From: Actinobacteria bacterium IMCC26103
Lineage (GTDB): Bacteria; Actinomycetota; Actinomycetes; Nanopelagicales; Nanopelagicaceae
NCBI GenBank assembly: GCA_002284875.1
Contig: CP015604.1
Coordinates: 868,001 to 932,000 of the forward strand
DNA length: 64,000 nucleotides
Reading direction: 5' to 3'
Position numbers and translations under genes: made by a program
Shown here: positions 1 to 8,152 of the stretch, piece after piece
Layout: every line of letters begins with the position of its first letter
How positions within the stretch are numbered: position 1 is the stretch's first letter
The notes under the pieces: generated by a model
The model's database searches: none
What the model was told of the DNA's origin: nothing
Seen by the model: only the letters and a program-made list of their open reading frames with translations

Positions 1-688
1 GAAATGGTGTCTTAAGCGTTGCTAAGCCTTCCATCGTTGTTGTTGGACGTGGTGGCTCATCAACTGTTGCAATACCCCAACCGATTTCTGCAATGCGAGC
101 AGCAGTTGGAATCAAATCGCGTTGAATCTTGCCGGCGGCATACGCGGCAGCGGTCTTCATCTGAGAGTTATAGGCAAAGCGATCGGCGCGCTCTTTCGTC
201 AAATGCGGAAAGCGATCGTGTAAACGCTCTGCCGTTGCACCCATGGCGAGCGCATCTTGTTCCACAATCTTCTCTGCTAAAAATCTTGGGTTGGGATCTA
301 TGCCTTCACCGATTGGGTGATTGCCCATATGTTCAACCCCACCGGCGATTGCGATATCGATGGAACCAATTGCAATTGCACCGGCCAACGAAGTAGTTGC
401 AGTCATTGCACCTGCACACCAGCGATCTACTGAATATCCGGGAACTGTATTTGGCAGTCCCGCGAGAAGTGAAGCGCTTCTACCGATATTCATTCCTTGA
501 TCGCCGCTCTGTGTCGCAGCTGCGATCGCCACATCTTCAATATCACTTGGGTTAACTTTGGGATTTCGCTCCAAGAGCCCGCGCATTGCACGCACCATCA
601 GATCATCGGCTCGAGTACCGGAGTACATGCTGCCGGCCTTTCCAAATGGAGTACGGACAGCATCAACTAGGACAACGGTGCGAGACAT
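1..688 (-). CDS. acetyl-CoA acyltransferase (thiolase), C-terminus off window
   Basis: Thiolase condenses or cleaves acyl-CoA in fatty-acid beta-oxidation. I translated this edge-truncated frame by hand. It starts MSRTVVLVDAVRTPFGK, the classic thiolase N-terminus, and carries the nucleophile cysteine at about residue 91 in VDRWCAGAMTA. About 229 residues are visible of the roughly 390 usual, and the C-terminal half with its His and second Cys lies beyond the left edge. The enoyl-CoA hydratase and acyl-CoA ligase elsewhere in the window fit the same pathway. No convincing -10 box or ribosome binding site was seen. The exact substrate length is not determinable. Confidence 0.9.
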   Translation of the reverse strand, partial: MSRTVVLVDAVRTPFGKAGSMYSGTRADDLMVRAMRGLLERNPKVNPSDIEDVAIAAATQSGDQGMNIGRSASLLAGLPNTVPGYSVDRWCAGAMTATTSLAGAIAIGSIDIAIAGGVEHMGNHPIGEGIDPNPRFLAEKIVEQDALAMGATAERLHDRFPHLTKERADRFAYNSQMKTAAAYAAGKIQRDLIPTAARIAEIGWGIATVDEPPRPTTTMEGLATLKTPF

Positions 689-773
689 TTGGACTGCTTT
701 CTAAGGGCTCTTGTCTAGGTAACTACGAAGGATAGGTTACTCGCCAGTAGCAGAAAGCGGAAGAAGGGTAGAA

Positions 774-1601
774 CTAAACCGCTGCAGGAATGCGTGGAGC
801 AGGCGCGCTCTTCTTAGATAGATATGGCGCCAGAACGGCGACGAGGTATCCCGCCCAAGCAAAGAATTGCAGAAAAGATGTAGTGGTATCAAAACCGATA
901 GTGCCGCCCAGGATTGATCCCAGGATTGACTCCTTGGCAACCCACGGGGTTACATCCCAGATAAAAGCATCTGCGCCAGGAAGCCAACCGAGTTCTTGGA
1001 ATTCGTGGATGCCATAAGAGAGAACGCCGCCGGCGACAATAATAAGAGCAACGCCGGTTACGGTGAAAAATTTAGAGAGATTTAATTTTACAGAGCGGTT
1101 ATAAATCAAATAACCGAGAGCAACTGCCAGCGCTAAACCAAGTACCAATCCAACTGTTGCAGATGATGCTGCACCGACAGTTTTAAAGTTGGTATATATA
1201 AAGAGCGCTGTTTCAAGGCCTTCGCGAGCAACTGCGAAAAAAGCCACTAAAGCAAGGCTTATTGGCCCACCCATGATTGCGCTATCGACCTTGCCATGTA
1301 ATTCATCTCGCAATGTGCGAGCTGTGCGCTTCATCCAGAAGACCATCCAAGTAACTAGACCGACGGCGATAAATGAAGTTAAGCCAGCGAAAAGCTCTTC
1401 ACCACGAGGCGTTAATTCAGCGGATGTGAAGGAGAGAATTGCGCCAAGTCCCAAACTCACTATTACTGCTATAGCCACGCCAGTCCAAAGCGGCTTGAGC
1501 AGTTGTTGGCGGTTGGTTCTGACTAAATAGGCGACCAAGATGCCGACTATTAGGGCGGCTTCTAGCCCCTCACGAAGGGCGATCACGAAGGTGCTAAGCA
1601 T
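774..1601 (-). CDS. efeU: FTR1/EfeU-family iron permease
   Basis: An inner-membrane ferrous or ferric iron permease of 275 residues, the normal EfeU length. Both signature REGLE motifs, which bind iron, are visible at about residues 10-14 and 126-130, and there are about seven hydrophobic segments. The usual partners EfeO and EfeB are not adjacent. The ATG is preceded by TAGATT with a 6-base gap, suggesting a leaderless transcript, and a 12-bp palindrome covers its -35 region (see separate entry). Confidence 0.9.
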   Translation of the reverse strand: MLSTFVIALREGLEAALIVGILVAYLVRTNRQQLLKPLWTGVAIAVIVSLGLGAILSFTSAELTPRGEELFAGLTSFIAVGLVTWMVFWMKRTARTLRDELHGKVDSAIMGGPISLALVAFFAVAREGLETALFIYTNFKTVGAASSATVGLVLGLALAVALGYLIYNRSVKLNLSKFFTVTGVALIIVAGGVLSYGIHEFQELGWLPGADAFIWDVTPWVAKESILGSILGGTIGFDTTTSFLQFFAWAGYLVAVLAPYLSKKSAPAPRIPAAV

Positions 1602-1607
1602 GGGTCA

Positions 1608-1613
1608 AATCTA
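1608..1613 (-). promoter_or_regulatory. -10 box of efeU
   Basis: On the minus strand TAGATT ends 6 bases before the ATG at 1601. A TTGCGT at 1631-1636 lies 17 bp upstream and could be the -35 box. Confidence 0.5.
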
Positions 1614-1625
1614 GAACTGCTTGGC

Positions 1626-1655
1626 GAATTACGCAACTTAAGTGTTGCGTAATTC
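1626..1655. repeat. perfect 12-bp inverted repeat between rnd and efeU
   Basis: GAATTACGCAAC, a 6-base loop TTAAGT, then GTTGCGTAATTC. It begins directly after the rnd stop codon and covers the putative efeU -35 box. It has no U-rich tail on the minus strand. It may be an rnd mRNA-end hairpin, an operator for an iron regulator, or both. Confidence 0.6.
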
Positions 1656-1656
1656 C

Positions 1657-2982
1657 TCACACCTGGTCGGGTTGGTCTTCTTGCTCTGTTGCCTCCGGCG
1701 TGGCCAGGGGGATCGTCTCTAGGAGGGCGGACTCGAGAATGGGCGCTGCGATCTCGATCTGCCAGTTACGAGCGCCCAGAGCGGCTAGAGCCTGGGCTAC
1801 TGCGCCTTGTGGTGTATTCCAACAGATACGACGGACATATTCCGGAGTGATCATATTTTCTAGCGGAATAGAGAGCTCTTCAGCCTTAGCGCTAAGGCGG
1901 GCCTTGGCATGGGTAAGAGGGGCATACTTTTCGGGAAAGCGCTCGCGCCAAATTTTTAATGGTGGCAGCGAATCTGAATCGGTACGAACTTGTGGCCACT
2001 GATCCTCGGCCAGCGACAGCGCATCCGAAATCGCGCTAATCCAGGAGGCAACATTTTCCATCCAGCGCGCTCGCAACCCAATCGGTCGCAATACCCGTTC
2101 CAAATCCTTTTTAGAATTGATCGCTTTGGTGTGCGCAACCATGGCAATCTCGACAATTGCAGCATCTGACAATAAGCGACCTTGTGAGATATCAACTTCT
2201 TGGGCGATCTCATTTCTCACTGTCCAAAGTGCGCGAACGACCGCGAGTTGGTTTCGCTTTTTAATTTTATGCATTCCGGAAGTTCGGCGCCATGGATCAA
2301 CTCGGGGCGGTGGTGGGGGAGCATCCAATATTGATTGAAACTCTTCGCGCGCCCATTCCCATTTATTTGCACCATTTAATAGCTCATAAACTTTATCGCG
2401 CAGTTCAATCAGTAACTCAACATCTAAAGCGGCGTAATTTAGCCATTCTTTTGGCAGAGGACGTTGCGACCAATCTGCAGCCGAATGTTCTTTGGCGAGC
2501 GATACCTCCATCAAAGATTCCAATAGCGGACCCAATCCGACGCGGGGCAAGCCGGCAATTCGTCCACCAAGTTCGGTATCAAATAAGCGCTTGGGATTGA
2601 TCCCAAGCTCGCGCAAACATGGCAAATCTTGAGTGCTGGCATGCAAGATAACTTCATCGCTGCATAGAAGCGTATTTAACTTTTGAAAGAGTTGGTGATT
2701 TGGACCGAATGGGATCGGATCGATTAGATGCAGACCACCACCATGGCGTTTGATCTGGATTAAATATGCTCGTGCACTAAATTTAAAGCCAGAAGCGCGC
2801 TCAGCATCTACTGCAAATGGACCAGTGCCTTGCGCTAATTTGGCGAGCGCTTTCTCAAATAGCGAAACGTTATCGATAATGATCGGTACGCCTTCGGCCG
2901 GTGCCAAAAGAGGAACTGCGGTGGGAGCCGGTTCAGCTTCAATAGGCAGAACTTCTTCCACCATCTCGCTCTTATCTTCCAT
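1657..2982 (-). CDS. rnd: ribonuclease D family exonuclease with HRDC domain
   Basis: A 3'-5' exoribonuclease of 441 residues, acting in stable RNA maturation or turnover. The DEDD exonuclease fold occupies about residues 35-205: FAVDAERASG supplies the first Asp (59) and Glu (61), LHASTQDLPCL the second Asp, and YAALDVELLIEL the Tyr-and-Asp motif. An HRDC nucleic-acid-binding domain follows at about 235-320. The C-terminus carries the extra domain typical of actinobacterial members. Its neighbour DUF3000 is a conserved actinobacterial pairing. The N-terminal 30 residues are acidic and proline-rich and may be unstructured. Confidence 0.9.
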   Translation of the reverse strand: MEDKSEMVEEVLPIEAEPAPTAVPLLAPAEGVPIIIDNVSLFEKALAKLAQGTGPFAVDAERASGFKFSARAYLIQIKRHGGGLHLIDPIPFGPNHQLFQKLNTLLCSDEVILHASTQDLPCLRELGINPKRLFDTELGGRIAGLPRVGLGPLLESLMEVSLAKEHSAADWSQRPLPKEWLNYAALDVELLIELRDKVYELLNGANKWEWAREEFQSILDAPPPPPRVDPWRRTSGMHKIKKRNQLAVVRALWTVRNEIAQEVDISQGRLLSDAAIVEIAMVAHTKAINSKKDLERVLRPIGLRARWMENVASWISAISDALSLAEDQWPQVRTDSDSLPPLKIWRERFPEKYAPLTHAKARLSAKAEELSIPLENMITPEYVRRICWNTPQGAVAQALAALGARNWQIEIAAPILESALLETIPLATPEATEQEDQPDQV

Positions 2983-3030
2983 GATTTATGATCCAGCCAC
3001 CTAGCAAATTAAATAATCGCAATAGATAAA

Positions 3031-3612
3031 TTACGCCTTACGACGTGCTGCAGATATCGGCGCAACCCCTTCAACCATTGGTGGCAGCCCGGCGACTTCG
3101 CCTAAGAGATTGCACCAGGCTAAGACGTGAGCGATCATCTCGTTGCTGTCTTTGATAATTGGGCTCCAAGATGCGCGGATTTCAATTTCGGATTCATCAT
3201 TACGTGGAGATAGCTTTCCAAAGGATGCGCTGGAGACGCGAGTTACAGTTCCACTCGGTGCCGTAAATTCGCAACCGCCGGCGGCAAGTGAATCAAGGAG
3301 CCAAGACCAACCGACTTCAGGCAGAAGTGGATCATCTTGCATCGCTTCATCAACATCAGCGCTTAAAAATGTTACGCATCGGAATTCACCTTCCCAAGTA
3401 TCTTGCCCACCGGGTTCGTGAAGTAATACAAATCGACCTGATGCGATTTCATCTTCAGCATCGCCAAGTAAACCGTTAGAGACATCAGCGGTAAAAGCAA
3501 AAGAGTAAGTAGCCAATTTTTGCGGAGCCGGAACTTCTTCCAAGATTATTTCTGGTCTTGGGGTCACCGTGCGCAAATGATCGATCATGCGATTGAATTG
3601 GGCGACATCCAC
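3031..3612 (-). CDS. DUF3000 family protein
   Basis: A 193-residue soluble protein of unknown function, conserved in Actinobacteria. It is recognised by the run PRPEIILEEVPAPQKLA near the N-terminus and the segments GRFVLLHEPGGQDTWEGEF and DPLLPEVGWSWLLD in the middle. The start is GTG at 3612, supported by TAGAAT ending 6 bases upstream. It is encoded just ahead of rnd on the same strand. No catalytic motif is evident. Confidence 0.85.
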   Translation of the reverse strand: MDVAQFNRMIDHLRTVTPRPEIILEEVPAPQKLATYSFAFTADVSNGLLGDAEDEIASGRFVLLHEPGGQDTWEGEFRCVTFLSADVDEAMQDDPLLPEVGWSWLLDSLAAGGCEFTAPSGTVTRVSSASFGKLSPRNDESEIEIRASWSPIIKDSNEMIAHVLAWCNLLGEVAGLPPMVEGVAPISAARRKA

Positions 3613-3618
3613 TACTTA

Positions 3619-3624
3619 ATTCTA
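3619..3624 (-). promoter_or_regulatory. -10 box of the DUF3000 gene
   Basis: TAGAAT on the minus strand ends 6 bases before the GTG at 3612, so the start codon would be at or next to the 5' end of the mRNA. Confidence 0.5.
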
Positions 3625-3683
3625 AAGATGGCTCGCCTAGATAAGTGGGAGGCGGGGCGCAGCGCTGTGTAACCTTGCTCTCC

Positions 3684-4526
3684 ATGGCCACCTTATTAGC
3701 GCTCTTTTCTAGCGTTCTCTGGGGAACTGCTGATTATCATGGTGGAAAGCTAAGTAAGAAATATCCTGCGATCGCAGTTCTTGGTGTGACGCAAGCAATT
3801 GGATTGGCCTTTGGAATTATCTTGGCGCTTATTGGTGGAGATTTTTCCGCAAAGGCTTTTGGAGATGGCGGCTATTTTATTCCGGGCGCATGTGCTGGAG
3901 TACTTGGTTATCTTGGCCTAATTTGTTTATATGCCGGGCTCTCAACTGGCCGCATGGGAGTTGTCTCTCCAATTAGCGGTTTATCAGCACTAATTCCAGT
4001 TTCTTATGCATTTTTCATAAAGGGCGATCGCTTATCGCTAATACTTTCAATCGGCGCAACGCTGGCGATCTTGGGGGCTTTTTTAGCCAGTGGTCCCGAA
4101 ATCGCTAAAGATATACCGATCAAACCACTGATCTTGGCACTCGGTGCCGCAGGTGGATTTGGTACTGCTCTTGTCTTTATGGCGATCGGTTCTCAAGGTA
4201 GCGCTTTGATGACGATGGTGATGATGCGCGCTACAACCTTCTTTGTCTCACTTGGGATCTTGGCAAAATATCGTACCTTCGGCGGTTTATCTTTTAAGTT
4301 ATCACCGATTCTTATATTTATCGGGTGTGCAGATTTCTTAGCTAATTTACTTTTAGGTGTAGCAACGACAAAAGGTAATTTAACTCTTTCGATGGTGCTG
4401 GGGGCGTTATACCCAATCTTTACCGCGATTCTGGCTTTTCAATTTCTTCACGAGAGATTACATAAAATTCAATATCTTGGAATCGTTGCCGCAGTCGCTG
4501 GCGTTGCGATTATTTCAGCCTTCTAG
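3684..4526 (+). CDS. EamA/DMT-family transporter
   Basis: A 280-residue membrane protein with about ten hydrophobic segments arranged as two EamA repeats of five helices, the drug/metabolite transporter fold. The N-terminal SSVLWGTADYHGGKL matches the start of the first repeat. I chose the ATG at 3684 over an upstream in-frame one because TAACCT lies 8 bases before it and the extra N-terminal residues are not hydrophobic. The substrate cannot be inferred. Its 3' end overlaps the convergent reductase gene by 17 bases. Confidence 0.8.
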   Translation: MATLLALFSSVLWGTADYHGGKLSKKYPAIAVLGVTQAIGLAFGIILALIGGDFSAKAFGDGGYFIPGACAGVLGYLGLICLYAGLSTGRMGVVSPISGLSALIPVSYAFFIKGDRLSLILSIGATLAILGAFLASGPEIAKDIPIKPLILALGAAGGFGTALVFMAIGSQGSALMTMVMMRATTFFVSLGILAKYRTFGGLSFKLSPILIFIGCADFLANLLLGVATTKGNLTLSMVLGALYPIFTAILAFQFLHERLHKIQYLGIVAAVAGVAIISAF

Positions 4527-5007
4527 CTTCGATAAAACTGGTTCCATCAATTTCTTCACGTTTTACCTCTTGAAAATTTGCCAATAACTTTTCAATATCT
4601 ATTGGGTATTCACCACCAACAACCGAGGTAACGCTTAGATAAATTCCATCTAGAACCTTATTTGCAATTAACTCATTGATTATCGTCGGCCCTGACTCAA
4701 CCAATACGTTGGGGCCAAATTGTTTTATCCCTTTGGCCAGCGCCGCAGTCGGGGAGAGGTTCCACCAGTGGGCTAGGCGATTGTCGGCCAGTGCGCTAAT
4801 CATCGAACGCGATGAGATGACAACCGGAACCGGTGTGCGGTGGTAAGGCTCGGTGCGAGCGGTCTGGCCACCGATTAAGAGGAAATCTGCGCTGCGCCGG
4901 CGGGTTAAGAAAGCGCTTCGATCGACTCCGGATGCAATGCCCCCAGAATTACCGCCTTTGGTGGTCGACCCATCTCCTCCAACTACAAGGGAAGAAAAGA
5001 CCGCCAT
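4510..5007 (-). CDS. RibD C-terminal / pyrimidine reductase-like protein
   Basis: A protein of the dihydrofolate-reductase-fold family that includes the RibD reductase of riboflavin synthesis. Visible are VFSSLVVGGDGSTTKGG near the N-terminus, DFLLIGGQTARTEPY in the nucleotide-binding part, and NVLVESGPTIINELI, the family's conserved ESGP motif. At 165 residues it is clearly shorter than the 220-250 usual for actinobacterial pyrimidine reductase proteins, having lost sequence in the middle. A -10 box TAGCCT six bases upstream supports the ATG at 5007. Whether it acts in riboflavin synthesis is not shown. Confidence 0.75.
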   Translation of the reverse strand: MAVFSSLVVGGDGSTTKGGNSGGIASGVDRSAFLTRRRSADFLLIGGQTARTEPYHRTPVPVVISSRSMISALADNRLAHWWNLSPTAALAKGIKQFGPNVLVESGPTIINELIANKVLDGIYLSVTSVVGGEYPIDIEKLLANFQEVKREEIDGTSFIEARRLK

Positions 5008-5013
5008 TTCAGA

Positions 5014-5019
5014 AGGCTA
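5014..5019 (-). promoter_or_regulatory. -10 box of the RibD-like gene
   Basis: TAGCCT on the minus strand ends 6 bases before the ATG at 5007. It faces away from the TATATT box at 5052 that serves the divergent small gene. Confidence 0.5.
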
Positions 5020-5051
5020 GTGCTTTGTGTCGCCATGTCAGTGGAGGTGGT

Positions 5052-5057
5052 TATATT
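5052..5057 (+). promoter_or_regulatory. -10 box of the small four-cysteine gene
   Basis: TATATT followed by TTTTTC and then ATG at 5064. The 6-base gap matches the other leaderless starts and fixes the start of the small gene. Confidence 0.5.
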
Positions 5058-5063
5058 TTTTTC

Positions 5064-5246
5064 ATGATCATTTCATGCGATACCTGTGCTGTCCGAGATA
5101 TTGGATGCGAAGATTGCATCCTTACTTTTTTCATAACGAAAAAGAGCGAACCTGCTTTATGTGAGATTCCTGATTCCACTGCAGATGCCATCGACTTGCT
5201 CTCATCCCGCGGAATAGTGCGTCCTCTGCGCTTTAATACCGCCTGA
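5064..5246 (+). CDS. small conserved four-cysteine protein
   Basis: A 60-residue protein beginning MIISCDTCAVRDIGCEDCIL. Four cysteines at residues 5, 8, 15 and 18 form two CxxC pairs, which suggests a small zinc knuckle. The C-terminal half (TADAIDLLSSRGIVRPLRF) resembles a short helical segment. From memory, actinobacteria carry similar small proteins close to NlpC/P60 or RibD-like genes, but I know no function. The start codon is decided by the TATATT box at 5052. A 72-residue frame on the opposite strand (5051-5269) is its shadow. Confidence 0.75.
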   Translation: MIISCDTCAVRDIGCEDCILTFFITKKSEPALCEIPDSTADAIDLLSSRGIVRPLRFNTA

Positions 5247-5331
5247 TCAGCGAAAAAATCTAAATTCACAGCCTAGCCACGCTTAACCTAAGTTGAGCCT
5301 GCGCGATATCGCCCGTTAGCCTTGTGGTCTT

Positions 5332-6366
5332 ATGTCATCTACGGGCTTCACTCTGCGTCTGCGAACTGCTGGCGCAACTGCATTCGCACTAATTGCGATA
5401 GTGGCGCCGCTCTTTATCGCACCGAATGCGCAAGCTGCACAGACTTTGGAGCAGGTACAAGCTCGCGTGCGCCAATTGGAAGAAGAGGCGACAACTGCTG
5501 CAGAAGGTGCGCAGGAAGCAAAAGTAAAATTAGCATCCCTTAATCGCACGCTCGCGGGAATTCAAGCCAAAGAGGCGGTGCAGAGTCAGAGCGTTAGCGC
5601 ACTTTCAAAATCTCTAAGTGCAATCGCTGTTGAACAATTTAAGACGGGCGGCCTTAGTCAGAGTTTAGAGCTGCTTTTTTCGGCAAATCCTGCCTTGTAT
5701 TTATCTGCAGCCGGTTCACTTGAGGCGATCACGCGAAAGAAGTCAGTCGAACTTCGCAAATTTCAAGCCGCTAAACAGAAACTTACCGCCACTTCGTTAA
5801 CAGTAAATGACAAGTTAGCTTTAGTTAAGGCGACACAGAAAAAACTGGCAGCACAAAGTGCGCAGGCAACTGCCAAATTAGCCGAAGCCGAATCCTTACT
5901 TGCTCAGTTAAAGAAAGAAGATCGCGAAAGATTGGCGCGCCTTGCCCAAGAGGAAGAAGATGCAGATCAGGCATCGTCACTGGCAGCAGCAAAATCGGCA
6001 TCGGGAGTATCCGGTCGCGCTGGTAAAGCGTTGCAATTTGCGCTAAAACAAATTGGAGATAAGTACGTTTTCGGTGCAGATGGAATGACATACTGGGATT
6101 GCTCTGGGTTGACTATGCGGGCATATCAAGCCGCTGGAGTATCGCTCCCTCATTCTTCTCGGGCCCAGTATGGCTATGGCAAATCAATCAAACGCGCCAA
6201 TCTCATGCCGGGGGATCTCGTCTTCTTTGGTCGCCCAATTTCGCACGTTGGAATTTATCTTGGTGGCGGCAAAATGGTTCACGCACCGAGATCTGGTTCG
6301 CGCGTAAAAGTGGCTAGCGCTTCAAGTCTTGGACGCAAGCCATATATCGGCGCACGTAGACTCTAG
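5332..6366 (+). CDS. secreted NlpC/P60 peptidoglycan hydrolase with coiled coil
   Basis: A secreted cell-wall endopeptidase of 344 residues. A signal peptide ends near APNAQAAQ (about residue 36). A long coiled coil rich in Ala, Gln, Glu and Lys (about 37-220) follows, then the NlpC/P60 domain (about 230-344) with catalytic Cys257 in WDCSGLTM, His305 in SHVGIYLGG and a further His317. This layout matches mycobacterial RipC/RipA-type D,L-endopeptidases, where the coiled coil holds the enzyme inactive. The next gene is a PimB-like mannosyltransferase, as in Mycobacterium (Rv2190c, Rv2188c). A TAGCCT at 5317 lies 9 bases before the ATG. Confidence 0.9.
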   Translation: MSSTGFTLRLRTAGATAFALIAIVAPLFIAPNAQAAQTLEQVQARVRQLEEEATTAAEGAQEAKVKLASLNRTLAGIQAKEAVQSQSVSALSKSLSAIAVEQFKTGGLSQSLELLFSANPALYLSAAGSLEAITRKKSVELRKFQAAKQKLTATSLTVNDKLALVKATQKKLAAQSAQATAKLAEAESLLAQLKKEDRERLARLAQEEEDADQASSLAAAKSASGVSGRAGKALQFALKQIGDKYVFGADGMTYWDCSGLTMRAYQAAGVSLPHSSRAQYGYGKSIKRANLMPGDLVFFGRPISHVGIYLGGGKMVHAPRSGSRVKVASASSLGRKPYIGARRL

Positions 6367-6383
6367 TTACTGAATATATTTAT

Positions 6384-7532
6384 ATGAGCAAGAAAACCCT
6401 TTGCATAACCAATGACTTTGGCCCGCGCGCGGGTGGAATAGAAACATTTGTGATGGGGTTGATTGAGCGGTTGCCGCACAATACGGTAATTGTTTATACA
6501 TCTGCACAAGGTGATACTAAAGATTATGACCAAAAGTGGTTTAACGAATTTGGCGTAAAAGTTATACGTGATCGCTCAAAGATCTTACTTCCGACACCAC
6601 GAGTATCTCGCGCAGTAAGAAAAGTAATAATTAGCGAGAATGTAAAAGTTGTTTTTTTTGGAGCGGCCGCGCCTTTGGGCGTTATGGCCGGTGCCGTGCG
6701 CAGAACTGGAGTGCAAAAAATAATTGGACTAACTCATGGCCACGAAGTTTGGTGGGCGAAAATTTGGCCCTTCAATTGGGCGATCCGTTATATCGGTGCC
6801 AAAGTCGATCACTTAACTTACTTGGGAGATTTCACGCGCCAGGAGATTTCACGCGCCTTATCTAAAAAGGCTAGCGCAGCAATGGTAAAGCTTGCCCCGG
6901 GAATCGATACTGAACACTTTGCACCACAGAAATCAGCTGCGCAATTACGAGCATCACTTGGTTTAACAGATAGGAAAGTTATCGTAAGCGTTGGACGCCT
7001 GGTACATCGCAAAGGCCAGGACTCTTTAATCTCAGCCCTTCCAGAGATTTTGCAACGCCATCCGGATGCACATATCTTGATGGTTGGCGCAGGTCCATAT
7101 AGAGATCATCTAGAGAAAATGGTTTCGGATTTAAAGGTTGAAGGCGCCATAACTTTTATTGGACGAATCGAACATGGCGACCTGCCGCGATATATAAGCG
7201 TGGGGGATGTATTTGCGATGCCATCGAGGTCACGTCTTGCTGGGCTTGAAGTAGAAGGTCTGGGAATCGTTTATCTCGAAGCTAGCGCCTGCGAATTGCC
7301 CGTAATAGCTGGAAATTCAGGTGGCGCCCCGGATGCAGTTCTTGAAGGTGAAACTGGAATAACTGTCGATGGAACAAATCCGTCGGAGATTGCGAAAGCA
7401 GTCATTTCCCTCTTTGATGACCCAGCTCGCGCGAGTGCGATGGGTAAACAGGGGCGTCAATGGATTTACGATAACTGGCGCTGGGAAATATGGGCAAGCA
7501 AGTTCAATGAACTGCTTTATACAAACTCTTAA
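6384..7532 (+). CDS. pimB: GT4 mannosyltransferase, PimB'-like
   Basis: A 382-residue family 4 glycosyltransferase with two Rossmann domains. The N-terminal acceptor domain starts ITNDFGPRAGGIETFV, and the C-terminal donor domain has VGRLVHRKGQDSLI and the E-x7-E motif region EGLGIVYLEASACELPV. PimB' adds the second mannose to phosphatidylinositol mannoside at the cytoplasmic membrane. The placement next to an NlpC/P60 gene matches that of mycobacterial pimB'. Other alpha-mannosyl or glucosyl transfer reactions of the same family cannot be excluded. Confidence 0.75.
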   Translation: MSKKTLCITNDFGPRAGGIETFVMGLIERLPHNTVIVYTSAQGDTKDYDQKWFNEFGVKVIRDRSKILLPTPRVSRAVRKVIISENVKVVFFGAAAPLGVMAGAVRRTGVQKIIGLTHGHEVWWAKIWPFNWAIRYIGAKVDHLTYLGDFTRQEISRALSKKASAAMVKLAPGIDTEHFAPQKSAAQLRASLGLTDRKVIVSVGRLVHRKGQDSLISALPEILQRHPDAHILMVGAGPYRDHLEKMVSDLKVEGAITFIGRIEHGDLPRYISVGDVFAMPSRSRLAGLEVEGLGIVYLEASACELPVIAGNSGGAPDAVLEGETGITVDGTNPSEIAKAVISLFDDPARASAMGKQGRQWIYDNWRWEIWASKFNELLYTNS

Positions 7533-8152
7533 AATAAATTCAGGCTACGTGCTTTTGTTACTGCACCAAATCTACTTTTAACTTCCAATTTTCGATAAAT
7601 TGCGGCCAGATGAGTCTTAAAAGTAGCCTCTGAAATAAACAAGCCTTTAGCTAACTCTTTGTTAGTGCCAGGCTGATTTAAGGCTTGCAGCACTGTCATT
7701 TCCCTTTGCGTCAGCTGTTCTGCTACTTGCGAATTCTTTAGCGCTGCTGCTAGCCCGGCTGCGTTAAAGTTTTTGGGAAGATCTAGCGAACTCTTAAGAG
7801 CTGAAATGACTTCACTCACCGGTGCGCTCTTCTTCACAAATGAACTTGCTCCCGCGCGCATTGCGGCGATTAGCTGGCTTTCATCATCGCTCATCGTCAA
7901 GATAACAATCGCCATCTCTTGTGAATGTTTACGAATCCATTGCACGACATCAAGCCCAGATCCATCGGGCAGGTTTAAATCTAGTATGACCGCATCTGGT
8001 GACTTGTGCGCAATCTGCGCAAATGCCTCGGCTCGATTTGCCGCTTCGCCACAGCAATTTAGACCAGAAACTTCAAGAGCTCTCTTGATTCCAGATCTAA
8101 CTGCGGGGTGATCATCTATCAGCAATATATTTGCGGATAAATGAGAATTCAA
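7529..8152 (-). CDS. NarL/LuxR-type response regulator
   Basis: A 207-residue two-component response regulator. The receiver domain (about 8-125) has the acidic pair in LLIDDHP, the phosphoacceptor Asp in VILDLNLPDGSG, Thr in ILTMSDD and Lys in SSFVKKSAP. The C-terminal LuxR helix-turn-helix runs from LTQREMTVLQAL to the end. Its start overlaps the kinase stop by 4 bases, so the two are translationally coupled. Its stop shares TTAA with the convergent pimB gene. Confidence 0.92.
   Translation of the reverse strand: MNSHLSANILLIDDHPAVRSGIKRALEVSGLNCCGEAANRAEAFAQIAHKSPDAVILDLNLPDGSGLDVVQWIRKHSQEMAIVILTMSDDESQLIAAMRAGASSFVKKSAPVSEVISALKSSLDLPKNFNAAGLAAALKNSQVAEQLTQREMTVLQALNQPGTNKELAKGLFISEATFKTHLAAIYRKLEVKSRFGAVTKARSLNLF

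Noticed and set aside
718-741. short inverted repeat between efeU and the thiolase gene
   Set aside because: GTAAC and GTTAC form only a 5-6 bp stem and no T-run follows, so I do not call a terminator or operator.
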